13,228 nucleotides of DNA from JAEUMW01 sp039807745 (GCA_039807745.1 JBDHRV010000099.1:1-13228); one strand, 5' to 3'; numbered from the stretch's first letter, positions 1 through 6,749 are shown. Translations and numbers: made by a program. The notes: generated by a model from the sequence alone, not told the origin.

Positions 1-50
1 CTTTGCCAAAATCGTCAACTCTTCAGTGATAAGAGACTAACGGCCGGGCT

Positions 51-488
51 TTGTTCTATCCCCTCGTTGAATTCGGATGGATCGACTGCCCGGGGACACC
101 GGACGAACAGCTTACCGATGCTCAGGTCCGAGGCATCCTTGCGGGGGGGATTGATTTGGCCTGCCAAATCACCAGCACTCTGGACGGAGTTGCGATTGCA
201 AGCCTTCAAGTCTTGACCGCGCGAACACAGTCGCCCAAATTCACAGGCACCCTGCCCGCCAACTCCGTAATGTCGGATAAGGCAGGTTGCCCTACACCTT
301 TACCCGCAGGAAAGACCGGTCGTCAAATCACCGATGGCTACTGGGTCATGCTTCCGCCGCTGTCGCCGGGAAAACACACAGTAACCCTGCATGGCGCTTT
401 ATGTGATTTTTCTAATCCTACGTCTGGTAAGGTCATTTTCGAGACTGGGGTTACGTACAACCTAACCGTTCATAAGCGTTCCTGGTAA
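51..488 (+). CDS. C-terminal part of a conserved hypothetical, probably exported protein (likely frameshifted)
   Basis: The readable frame gives 145 residues from a TTG at 51. It is open from 33, after TGA (27-29) and TAA (30-32). It begins ALFYPLVEFGW, and its second half carries DGYWVMLPPLSPGKHTVTLHG followed by VTYNLTV near the end. From memory, these blocks mark an uncharacterised family of secreted proteins that also has an upstream block of the form R-x-C-x-x-P-x-G-x-A-L-F-F-P. Here that upstream block is cut by stops in this frame, but frame 2 (positions 2-37) reads FAKIVNSSVIRD, which would suit it. I infer a small deletion or frameshift near 37-44, or a sequencing error. No signal peptide or Shine-Dalgarno supports the TTG as a real start. 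The function of the family is unknown to me. The coding call is good; the start is not reliable. Confidence 0.55.
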   Translation: MFYPLVEFGWIDCPGTPDEQLTDAQVRGILAGGIDLACQITSTLDGVAIASLQVLTARTQSPKFTGTLPANSVMSDKAGCPTPLPAGKTGRQITDGYWVMLPPLSPGKHTVTLHGALCDFSNPTSGKVIFETGVTYNLTVHKRSW

Positions 489-504
489 AGCGTGATCGCA
501 ATGT

Positions 505-554
505 AGAGGAGCTCGAAGTCACCAAGGTCCCGATCGCGCGGACAGAGCTCCTCT
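505..554. repeat. 10-bp inverted repeat downstream of the first gene
   Basis: AGAGGAGCTC at 505-514 and its exact complement GAGCTCCTCT at 545-554 are separated by 30 bases. The repeat begins 17 bases after the stop of the hypothetical gene. There is no T-run after it, so a classical terminator is unlikely. It may be a weak transcript end or a protein-binding site. Confidence 0.45.
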
Positions 555-859
555 CGGGAAGCCCCCGGCGCTCGGGTCCAGGAGGAGGTCATCATGGCTT
601 GGCACGAACGGCGCCCCTGACCCATCCCCGCTCACCTTGACTGCGAACATTATGCTTCTCCGTGCCTATTGCCTGTGTGCGTGCGTGCGTCGATAGTATT
701 GAAGGCGGGCCCGGGGTAACAAGGCTCGTCGAGCACCTTGCGGGGAAGCTCATCGGGATCGAGGTGGAGTTCTGTTGTACGCCATCGACCCTGCCCGCAG
801 TGGGGTTGGCACGTCCGGGGACAACTGTTTCAGGATGCAACGCTTTTCCGAGCAAATTG

Positions 860-877
860 CGAGGGTTTCTTCCCTCG
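860..877. repeat. Short perfect hairpin in the aldehyde dehydrogenase upstream region
   Basis: CGAGGG (860-865) and CCCTCG (872-877) flank a 6-base loop, TTTCTT. The hairpin lies about 65 bases upstream of the sigma-54-like element at 943-958. That is close to where an activator could bind, but the arms are short and chance is a real possibility in GC-rich DNA. Confidence 0.3.
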
Positions 878-942
878 GGCGCCCCGTCCTTGTGAAATAA
901 GTATTTGAAACGGCGCGTAAAACCTTCTTCTCGGCGGCGCGC

Positions 943-958
943 AGGCACGCGCTTCGCA
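943..958 (+). promoter_or_regulatory. Candidate sigma-54 (-24/-12) promoter for the aldehyde dehydrogenase
   Basis: The sequence AGGCACG, four bases, then TCGCA differs by two bases from the sigma-54 consensus TGGCACG-N4-TTGCA. The invariant GG (944-945) and GC (956-957) have the correct spacing. Transcription would begin near 969, about 60 bases before the ATG at 1029. ExaC/AcoD-type aldehyde dehydrogenases are commonly controlled by sigma-54 with AcoR-like activators (family knowledge). No such activator gene lies in this window. Confidence 0.5.
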
Positions 959-1028
959 ATCACTGTCCTCGGTATCCGATCTCACGATCATCTCAATACC
1001 ATATTCCCATCGAGCAAAGGAGGATTCC

Positions 1029-2546
1029 ATGAAAGTCGAACCCGGCAAGTACGGTTTTCCCATCCAGTTCAAGTCGCGCTACGCGAACTTCATCGGCGGC
1101 AAGTGGGTGGCGCCGGTCAAGGGCGAGTACTTCGAGAATACGACGCCGGTCACCGGCAAGGTGCTGTGCGAGATTCCGCGCTCGACGGCGGACGACGTGG
1201 AGCTTGCGCTCGACGCCGCTCACGCCGCGAAAGGGGCCTGGGGCCGCGCGTCCGCGGCCGAGCGCGCCGCGGTGCTCAACAAGATCGCCGACCGCATGGA
1301 AGCCAATCTGAACCTGATCGCGGCCAGCGAGACCTGGGACAACGGCAAGCCGATCCGCGAGACGATGGCTGCCGACATTCCGCTCGCGATCGATCACTTC
1401 CGCTATTTCGCCGCGTGCGTGCGCGCCCAGGAAGGCTCGATCGGCGAGGTCGACCACAACACCATGGCCTATCACTTCCATGAGCCGCTCGGTGTGGTCG
1501 GCCAGATCATCCCCTGGAACTTCCCGATCCTGATGGCGGCGTGGAAGCTCGCGCCGGCGCTGGCCGCAGGCAACTGCGTCGTGCTGAAGCCCGCGGAGCA
1601 GACCCCGGCGTCGATTCTCGTGCTGATGGAACTGATCCAGGATCTGCTGCCCGCGGGTGTGCTGAACGTGGTCAACGGTTTCGGCGTCGAGGCCGGCAAG
1701 CCCCTCGCCACCAGCAGCCGCATCGCGAAGATCGCGTTTACCGGTGAGACCACGACCGGCCGGCTGATCATGCAGTACGCGTCGCAGAGCCTGATTCCGG
1801 TGACGCTCGAACTCGGCGGCAAGTCCCCCAACATCTTCTTCGCGGATGTCGCCGACCAGGACGATGACTTCTTCGAGAAGGCGCTGGAAGGCTTCACGAT
1901 GTTCGCGCTGAACCAGGGCGAAGTGTGCACGTGCCCGTCGCGTGCGCTGGTGCAGGAGTCGATCTACGAGCGCTTCATCGAGCGCGCCGTCGAGCGCGTG
2001 AAGAAGGTCAAGCAGGGCAACCCGCTCGACGAGTCGACCATGATCGGCGCGCAGGCCTCGAGCGAGCAGCTGCAGAAGATTCTGTCCTACGTCGACATCG
2101 GCAAACAGGAGGGCGCGAAGGTGCTCACCGGGGGCGAGCAGGCCAAGCTCGAAGGCGATCTCGCGGGCGGGTACTACGTCAAGCCGACCGTCTTCCAGGG
2201 TCACAACAAGATGCGCATCTTCCAGGAGGAGATCTTCGGTCCGGTGCTGTCCGTGACGACCTTCAAGGACGAGGAAGAGGCGCTCGCCATCGCCAACGAC
2301 ACGCTCTACGGTCTGGGCTCCGGGGTGTGGACGCGCAGCATCCACCGCGCGTTCCGCATGGGCCGCGGCATCCAGGCGGGCCGGGTGTGGACGAACTGCT
2401 ACCACCTGTATCCGGCGCACGCAGCGTTCGGCGGCTACAAGCAGTCGGGCATCGGGCGCGAGAACCACAAGATGATGCTCGATCACTATCAGCAGACCAA
2501 GAACGTCTTGGTCAGCTACGATCCGAAGCCGATGGGCTTCTTCTGA
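1029..2546 (+). CDS. NAD(P)-dependent aldehyde dehydrogenase, ExaC/AcoD/AldB type
   Basis: A 505-residue cytoplasmic enzyme that oxidises aldehydes (acetaldehyde and related short-chain aldehydes in characterised relatives) to carboxylic acids with NAD(P)+. The ATG at 1029 is preceded by AAAGGAGGA at 1016-1023, an excellent Shine-Dalgarno. Visible family features are PWNFP with the oxyanion-hole Asn164, FTGETTTG at 237-244 in the nucleotide-binding fold, the general-base Glu261 in LELGGKSP, and the catalytic Cys300 in NQGEVC. The EEIFGPV block and the C-terminal FGGYKQSGIGRE are also present. The length matches P. aeruginosa ExaC and Ralstonia AcoD (about 506). All catalytic residues are intact. 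A DUF779 gene follows, a frequent partner of this subgroup, and a sigma-54-like promoter precedes it. exaC, acoD and aldB are each plausible names, so no symbol is given. The physiological substrate cannot be read from sequence. Confidence 0.96.
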   Translation: MKVEPGKYGFPIQFKSRYANFIGGKWVAPVKGEYFENTTPVTGKVLCEIPRSTADDVELALDAAHAAKGAWGRASAAERAAVLNKIADRMEANLNLIAASETWDNGKPIRETMAADIPLAIDHFRYFAACVRAQEGSIGEVDHNTMAYHFHEPLGVVGQIIPWNFPILMAAWKLAPALAAGNCVVLKPAEQTPASILVLMELIQDLLPAGVLNVVNGFGVEAGKPLATSSRIAKIAFTGETTTGRLIMQYASQSLIPVTLELGGKSPNIFFADVADQDDDFFEKALEGFTMFALNQGEVCTCPSRALVQESIYERFIERAVERVKKVKQGNPLDESTMIGAQASSEQLQKILSYVDIGKQEGAKVLTGGEQAKLEGDLAGGYYVKPTVFQGHNKMRIFQEEIFGPVLSVTTFKDEEEALAIANDTLYGLGSGVWTRSIHRAFRMGRGIQAGRVWTNCYHLYPAHAAFGGYKQSGIGRENHKMMLDHYQQTKNVLVSYDPKPMGFF

Positions 2547-2574
2547 TCGCGAGCTTCTTCCATCAGTGAGAGAC

Positions 2575-2606
2575 GAGGCCCGGGCGCCATACCCGGGCCT
2601 TTGTTC
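2575..2606 (+). terminator. Intrinsic terminator between the aldehyde dehydrogenase and DUF779 genes
   Basis: A perfect 9-bp stem, AGGCCCGGG (2576-2584) with CCCGGGCCT (2592-2600), has a 7-base loop and runs into TTTGTTC. It begins 29 bases after the dehydrogenase stop and ends just before the Shine-Dalgarno of the next gene. It may end most dehydrogenase transcripts and lower DUF779 expression. Confidence 0.7.
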
Positions 2607-2620
2607 GAGGGGTGACGGCA

Positions 2621-3004
2621 ATGAACGAGGTGACCCGGGTTACCGCGACCGACGCGGCCTTGCAGCTCATCGAACGACTGCAGGCGAAGCACGGTCCGCT
2701 GCTGTTCCACCAGTCGGGCGGCTGCTGCGACGGCAGCTCACCCATGTGCTATCCGCGCGGCGAATTTCTGGTCGGCGCGAGCGACGTCAAGCTGGGCGAG
2801 ATCGGCGGCACGCCCTTCTATATGAGCGTATCGCAGTTCGAATACTGGCAGCACACGCATCTCATCATCGACGTGGTCCCCGGCCGCGGCGGGATGTTCT
2901 CGCTCGAAGGCCCGGAGGGACTGCGCTTTCTCACGCGCTCGCGCCTCTACTCCGACGAGGAGTGGGCGGTGCTGAAGGATTCGCCCATCGAAAAGGCGGT
3001 CTAG
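2621..3004 (+). CDS. DUF779 family protein
   Basis: A 127-residue protein of the DUF779 family, which is often encoded next to aldehyde or alcohol dehydrogenases. Its biochemical role is not established to my knowledge. I chose ATG 2621 over the in-frame GTG at 2612 because GAGGGG (2607-2612) is 8 bases from the ATG but abuts the GTG. A Cys-rich patch, HQSGGCCDGSSPMC (His30, Cys35, Cys36, Cys43), and a His pair in WQHTH (His78, His80) could bind a metal; that is inference. There is no signal peptide or membrane segment, so it is cytoplasmic. It lies 74 bases downstream of the dehydrogenase, past a hairpin terminator. A maturation, chaperone or sensing role for the enzyme would fit the pairing but is unproven. 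Confidence 0.85.
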   Translation: MNEVTRVTATDAALQLIERLQAKHGPLLFHQSGGCCDGSSPMCYPRGEFLVGASDVKLGEIGGTPFYMSVSQFEYWQHTHLIIDVVPGRGGMFSLEGPEGLRFLTRSRLYSDEEWAVLKDSPIEKAV

Positions 3005-3106
3005 AACCTCCGACTCAGGACGCTAGCGAGGTGCCGTCGCCCACGGTGCGCCGTGCCGCGACGCCTATGCAGCGCCTTTCATATTTTTGCCATTCGCGTG
3101 CGTTTG

Positions 3107-3112
3107 TATGAT
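3107..3112 (+). promoter_or_regulatory. Possible -10 element for the molybdate/tungstate gene block
   Basis: TATGAT at 3107-3112 lies in the only AT-rich patch of the 3005-3155 gap, about 44 bases before the first gene of the block. The best upstream hexamer, TTGCCA at 3087-3092, is only 14 bases away, shorter than usual, so the -35 is doubtful. No palindromic ModE-type operator is visible. Confidence 0.3.
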
Positions 3113-3151
3113 CCGGTGATCGGCTGCGCCGTCAGCGCAGCATCCGGTGAT
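3111..3151 (+). repeat. Direct repeat ATCCGGTGAT flanking a 7-bp hairpin in the leader
   Basis: ATCCGGTGAT occurs at 3111-3120 and again at 3142-3151. Between them GCTGCGC (3123-3129) and GCGCAGC (3135-3141) form a perfect hairpin with loop CGTCA. The second repeat contains GGTGA, the likely Shine-Dalgarno of the following gene. The arrangement sits in the presumed 5' leader and could be an operator pair or an RNA element that affects ribosome access. Confidence 0.5.
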
Positions 3152-3155
3152 TCGA

Positions 3156-3950
3156 ATGAGCGAATTTGGCAGGACGTTGTGCGTCGGTGCGTGGGGCGTG
3201 CTGCTGCTCGCGAGCACCCTCTCCCACGGCGCCGAGATCCGGGTATTTGCGGCGGGCAGCCTGCGCCTCGCGCTCGATGAGGCGATCGCCGCCTACGCCG
3301 AGCGCACCGGGGTTCGGGTGGTGGCCGTGTACGGGCCGTCGGGCAAGCTGCGGCAGATGATCGAGGCCGGCGACGTACCGGATCTCTTCCTTTCCGCGTC
3401 GCTAACCCACACCGCGGCGCTGCAGCGCGCGGGTGTGCTGCGCACCAGCGAACCGCTCACGCGCAACAGCCTCTGCCTGATGGCAGCCCCCGGCATCTCC
3501 GTCGAGCGCGCCAGGATCGTCGAAGTCATGCTCGACCCCAAGGTGCGCCTGGGCACCGCGACGCCCAAGTCGGACCCCGCCGGCGACTACACCTGGGAGA
3601 TGTTCCGCAAGGTGGACAAGCAGAAGCCCGGCGCGTACGCAACGCTCGACGCGAAGGCGCTCCAACTCACCGGCAAGGACGTGGCAAAGGAGGAGAAGGC
3701 ACTGCCCTATCCGGCGCTCTTCACAGGCGAGCGCCAGGCGGACGTCTTCGTGAGCTATTGCACCAACGCCGTGGCGACATCCCGTGCGGTCCCCGGCCTC
3801 ACGTGGCAGCGGTTGCCGGAGGACATCGACGTCGCCGCGGTGTACGGTGCCGGCATGTCCGCAAGGGCGTCGGGCCACGCCGAGTCGTTTCTCCGCTTCC
3901 TGGAGAGCGCGGAGGGTCGTGCGATCTTCGAGCGGTACGGCTTCCAGTGA
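3156..3950 (+). CDS. ModA-like periplasmic molybdate-binding protein
   Basis: A 264-residue extracytoplasmic solute-binding protein of the ModA family, which captures molybdate (or tungstate) in the periplasm. An N-terminal hydrophobic segment (about 9-22) ends near HGA/E, a plausible signal-peptidase site after residue 26. The mature start EIRVFAAGSL and the motif YGPSGKL (59-65) are typical oxyanion-binding loops. KSDPAGDYTWEMF (138-150) and ERQADVF (192-198) mark a specific ModA subgroup often found without modB and modC. ATG 3156 is preferred because GGTGA at 3146-3150 is 5 bases upstream; the GTG at 3147 has no Shine-Dalgarno. The stop overlaps the start of the MOT1-type permease gene (GTGA). 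No ModB/ModC is present, so its partner may be that permease or the nearby TupBC. Exact oxyanion specificity is unknown. Confidence 0.85.
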   Translation: MSEFGRTLCVGAWGVLLLASTLSHGAEIRVFAAGSLRLALDEAIAAYAERTGVRVVAVYGPSGKLRQMIEAGDVPDLFLSASLTHTAALQRAGVLRTSEPLTRNSLCLMAAPGISVERARIVEVMLDPKVRLGTATPKSDPAGDYTWEMFRKVDKQKPGAYATLDAKALQLTGKDVAKEEKALPYPALFTGERQADVFVSYCTNAVATSRAVPGLTWQRLPEDIDVAAVYGAGMSARASGHAESFLRFLESAEGRAIFERYGFQ

Positions 3951-5152
3951 CGATCCGCGATGCCCTCGATCTGGCGCATCGCCCGGAGTCAGCGCAACGA
4001 CCGGCGATCGGCCAGGGCGGCCTGCGCTTCGGTCTCATGGAGTTTGCCGGCGCGTTCGGCGACCTCGGCACGCTGGTCCCGTTTCTCGTCGCCTACATCA
4101 CGCTCGCCCACGTCGATCCCTATGGCATGCTGCTCGGCTTCGGGGTGGCGATGATCGCCTCGGGGCTTGTCTATCGCACCCCGTTCCCGGTGCAGCCGAT
4201 GAAGGCGATCGGCGCGGTGGCCACCACCAACGCGGCGCAGGGCATCGCCCTTACCAACCCCAACGTCGTCTATGCGGCAGGGCTCGCCACCGGGTTGATC
4301 TGGCTCGTGCTGGGGCTCACCGGCCTCGCGAACCGCGTCGCCCGCATCATGGGGCGGCCGGTGGGACAGGGCATCGTGCTCGGCCTGGGCTTTTCGTTCA
4401 TGCTGGACGGCATCGAGTTGGTGGCGGCCGGCTGGCTGCTCGGTGCGATCGCCGCCCTCCTGACGCTCGTGTTGCTGCAAAGCCGCCGCCTGCCCGCGAT
4501 GCTGGTGCTGCTCGGCCTCGGTGCCGTGGTGACCTGGGTGCAGGACCCGCAGGTCATGGCTCGGGTCGCCGCCACGGAAGCGGTCTTTCGCGCACCGTCG
4601 TGGACCCTTGGCAGTCTCACCTGGAACGACGTGTTCGTGGGCACCGTCTTCCTGGCGCTGCCTCAGGTTCCGCTCACGCTCGGCAATGCGGTGGTCGCCA
4701 CGACCACGCAGAACAACTGGCTGTTCCCGCATCGCCCCGTGACCGAACGACAGGTCGCGATCTCTACCGGCGTCATGAATCTGGTCGGTCCCGCGTTCGG
4801 TGGCGTCCCGATGTGCCACGGCGCCGGCGGCATGGCCGGACATGTGCGCTTCGGCGCCCGCTCGGGCGGTGCGCCGATCATCATGGGGACGATCCTGGTC
4901 GTGCTGGCGATCTTCTTCAGCTCGTCGATCGCAACCCTGATGGCGCTCTTTCCGACGCCGATCCTGGGCGTGGTCCTGTTTTTCGCCGGCAGCGAGCTCG
5001 CGGTGGGAGCGTTCAACGTCGAGGACATTGCGCGCGGCGAGCGATTCATCTTCTACACCGTCGCCGCGCTCACGGTCTGGAACGTGGGCGTCGCCTTCGT
5101 GTTCGGCGCGCTCGTGCATGCGCTGTACCGGCGCGGCTGGTTGAAGCTGTGA
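3947..5152 (+). CDS. MOT1-family molybdate/sulfate permease
   Basis: A 401-residue inner-membrane protein of the molybdate transporter MOT1 family (related to the SulP superfamily), expected to import molybdate as a secondary transporter. Diagnostic blocks are GAFGDLGTLVP (35-45), PVQPMKAI (82-89), LPQVPLTLGNAV (238-249) and PMCHGAGGMAGHVRFGAR (288-305). About ten hydrophobic segments are spread from residue 42 to 395. I chose GTG 3947 because it overlaps the TGA of the upstream gene, suggesting translational coupling. A longer frame upstream to 3758 lies inside the binding-protein gene and is spurious. ATG 4037 is an alternative but would remove residues just before the first conserved block. 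Coupling of an exported binding protein to a MOT1-type carrier is unusual. Sulfate transport cannot be excluded. Confidence 0.88.
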   Translation: MTIRDALDLAHRPESAQRPAIGQGGLRFGLMEFAGAFGDLGTLVPFLVAYITLAHVDPYGMLLGFGVAMIASGLVYRTPFPVQPMKAIGAVATTNAAQGIALTNPNVVYAAGLATGLIWLVLGLTGLANRVARIMGRPVGQGIVLGLGFSFMLDGIELVAAGWLLGAIAALLTLVLLQSRRLPAMLVLLGLGAVVTWVQDPQVMARVAATEAVFRAPSWTLGSLTWNDVFVGTVFLALPQVPLTLGNAVVATTTQNNWLFPHRPVTERQVAISTGVMNLVGPAFGGVPMCHGAGGMAGHVRFGARSGGAPIIMGTILVVLAIFFSSSIATLMALFPTPILGVVLFFAGSELAVGAFNVEDIARGERFIFYTVAALTVWNVGVAFVFGALVHALYRRGWLKL

Positions 5153-5194
5153 CGAGAGGTCTTTCCGCAGTCCCAAGAGAGGAGAAATCGAAGA

Positions 5195-6025
5195 ATGATC
5201 ACCACGACCCCACGGCTCTGCCTCGCGCTCGCCGCATTCCTTGTCTGCTCCGCGCCGCTGCAGGCAGCGGACGACATCCGCCTCGCCACCACCACCAGCA
5301 CCGAGAACTCCGGGCTCCTCGCGCAGATCCTGCCCAAGTTCGAGGCGAAATACGGGGCCAAGGTGCGCGTGGTCGCGGTGGGCACCGGTGCCGCGCTCAA
5401 GCTCGGCGAGAACTGTGACGCGGACGTGCTGCTGGTCCATGCCCGTTCGCTCGAGGACAAGTTCATGGCGGCGGGATTCGGATCGGCGCGCAAGGACGTC
5501 ATGTACAACGACTTCATCATCGTCGGGCCGAAATCGGATCCGGCGGGGGTTCGCGGCAGCAAGGACGTGATCGCGGCGATGAAGAAGATCGCGGGAAGCG
5601 GTGCCAAGTTCGTGTCCCGGGGCGATGAGTCGGGTACCCATCAGATGGAGAAGGGCTACTGGAAGGACGCCGGTGCGCAGCCGCAAGGTGCGGCCTACGT
5701 CTCGGCGGGGCAGGGCATGGGGCAGGTGCTGACCATGGCGGGAGAGCTGCAGGGTTACACGCTCACCGACCGTGCGACCTTCGCCGCCTATCGCGACAAG
5801 ATCGGGTTGGAAATCCTGGTCGAAGGCGATCCGCGCATGTTCAACCCGTATGGCGTCATCGCCGTGAGCCCGCAGAAGTGTCCCGGGGTGAACAACAAGG
5901 GTGCGATGGCGCTGATGGACTGGATGGTTTCGCCGGAAGGGCAACAGGCCATCGCGGCTTTCAAGGTCCACGGCCAGCAGATGTTCTTCCCTGACGCGAA
6001 GCCGGCGCTGAAGCCGGCCGCCTGA
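5195..6025 (+). CDS. tupA: Tungstate ABC transporter substrate-binding protein
   Basis: A 276-residue periplasmic protein of the TupA/PstS-like phosphate-binding superfamily that binds tungstate for the TupBC importer. A signal peptide (hydrophobic core about 8-20, cleavage near LQA/AD, residue 24) is followed by IRLATTTSTENSGLL, where the TTTST-xx-SG motif is the family hallmark. VGTGAALKLG (62-71) and SRGDESGTH (141-149) are further ligand-loop blocks. The start ATG 5195 follows AGAGAGGAG about 10 bases upstream. It lies 42 bases after the MOT1-type permease gene and 28 bases before tupB, so all are likely co-transcribed. TupA proteins usually prefer tungstate over molybdate (family knowledge). 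Substrate preference is not provable from sequence. Confidence 0.92.
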   Translation: MITTTPRLCLALAAFLVCSAPLQAADDIRLATTTSTENSGLLAQILPKFEAKYGAKVRVVAVGTGAALKLGENCDADVLLVHARSLEDKFMAAGFGSARKDVMYNDFIIVGPKSDPAGVRGSKDVIAAMKKIAGSGAKFVSRGDESGTHQMEKGYWKDAGAQPQGAAYVSAGQGMGQVLTMAGELQGYTLTDRATFAAYRDKIGLEILVEGDPRMFNPYGVIAVSPQKCPGVNNKGAMALMDWMVSPEGQQAIAAFKVHGQQMFFPDAKPALKPAA

Positions 6026-6053
6026 CGGGCATCGCAGGCGGGACAGAAGGGCG

Positions 6054-6749
6054 ATGGACCTGATCGAGCCCACGCTGGAAGCGTTCCGCCTGCTCTTCAC
6101 CGGGGATCCGCAGCTCTGGCGCATCATCTGGACCTCGCTCTACTGCTCGACGCTCGCCATCGCCCTCATCGCGCCGTTCGCGATCGCGCTCGGCTTCCTC
6201 ATCGCGAAGGTGCGTTTCCCCGGGCGCCGCGCGCTGGTGGTCACGGTGCAGGGGCTGCTGTCGTTTCCGACCGTGGTGGTGGGCCTCACCATCTACATGC
6301 TGTTGTCGCGCCAGGGTCCGCTCGGGTTTCTCAGGCTGCTCTTCACGCCCGAGGCGATGATCATCGGTTACATGTTGATCGCGTTCCCGGTGCTGGTGGT
6401 GTTCACGCTCTCGTCCGTGCAGGGCGCCGATCCGCGCGTGTACGAGACGGCCCGCAGTCTCGGTGCGCACAAAGTGCTGGCGGCATGGACGACGCTGCGC
6501 GAAGTGCGCTTCGGTGTGATGGCGTCGATCTTCAACGGCTTCGGCCGGGTGGTCTCCGAGGTCGGCTGTTCGATCATGGTGGGGGGCAATATCGCGGGGC
6601 TCACGCGCAACATCCCGACGGCGATCGCCCTCGAAACGAGCAAGGGTGAGTTCGCGCAGGGGATCGCGCTGGGGTTCGTGCTCATCGTGCTGGCACTGGG
6701 TATCAATGCAGTGCTCTCGTTCATGCAGGGCGAGGGTGGGATGACGTGA
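6054..6749 (+). CDS. tupB: Tungstate ABC transporter permease
   Basis: A 231-residue inner-membrane permease with about five membrane spans (near 27-51, 61-85, 101-121, 155-180 and 203-224). It forms the channel that passes tungstate from TupA into the cell. The cytoplasmic EAA loop that docks on the ATPase is visible at about 131-150 (ETARSLGAHKVLAAWTTL). FPTVVVGL (71-78) and the NIAGLTRNIPTAIALE region (179-194) are typical of TupB/WtpB-like proteins. AGAAGG at 6045-6050 precedes the ATG. Its stop overlaps the tupC start (GTGA, 6746-6749). The length is normal and nothing is missing. Confidence 0.92.
   Translation: MDLIEPTLEAFRLLFTGDPQLWRIIWTSLYCSTLAIALIAPFAIALGFLIAKVRFPGRRALVVTVQGLLSFPTVVVGLTIYMLLSRQGPLGFLRLLFTPEAMIIGYMLIAFPVLVVFTLSSVQGADPRVYETARSLGAHKVLAAWTTLREVRFGVMASIFNGFGRVVSEVGCSIMVGGNIAGLTRNIPTAIALETSKGEFAQGIALGFVLIVLALGINAVLSFMQGEGGMT

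Larger units (their letters stand above)
489..1028. other. Long intergenic region upstream of the aldehyde dehydrogenase gene
   Basis: About 540 bases with no convincing gene on either strand. The open frames present lack recognisable domains and suitable Shine-Dalgarno sequences. It holds a 10-bp inverted repeat (505-514 with 545-554), a GTGC tetranucleotide run (677-690), a 6-bp hairpin (860-877), three TGGCACG-like heptamers (600-606, 807-813 and, with an initial A, 943-949), and a promoter candidate at 943-958. The heptamer at 600 also has GC at the correct -12 distance (613-614), but the rest of its -12 box is poor. The size and content fit an enhancer-dependent promoter region. I see no riboswitch or RNA gene. 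Confidence 0.6.

Noticed and set aside
807..822. Second TGGCACG as a sigma-54 promoter
   Set aside because: The sequence at the -12 position is GGGA rather than TTGC, lacking the invariant GC.
662..895. A 77-codon frame in the long intergenic region
   Set aside because: There is no Shine-Dalgarno, no domain, and its composition is not like the neighbouring genes. The GGGGTAACAAGG-like text near 714 recalls the 16S rRNA 3' end, but the flanks do not match.
993..2621. A 542-codon open frame on the minus strand
   Set aside because: It is antisense to the aldehyde dehydrogenase, which has all catalytic residues and an excellent Shine-Dalgarno. The antisense product has no recognisable motif.
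3005..3155. Molybdenum-cofactor riboswitch or ModE operator upstream of the ModA-like gene
   Set aside because: The leader has one 7-bp hairpin and a direct repeat but no multi-helix architecture, and no palindromic TATATA-type ModE site is present.
3758..3946. N-terminal extension of the MOT1-type permease
   Set aside because: It lies inside the ModA-like gene in another frame and is Arg/His/Gly-rich. The GTG at 3947, overlapping the upstream stop, is the better start.
3989..6127. A 712-codon open frame on the minus strand
   Set aside because: It lies antisense to the clearly recognised MOT1-type permease and tupA genes. Its translation is rich in Arg, His and Gly with no domain, as expected for an antisense frame in GC-rich coding DNA.
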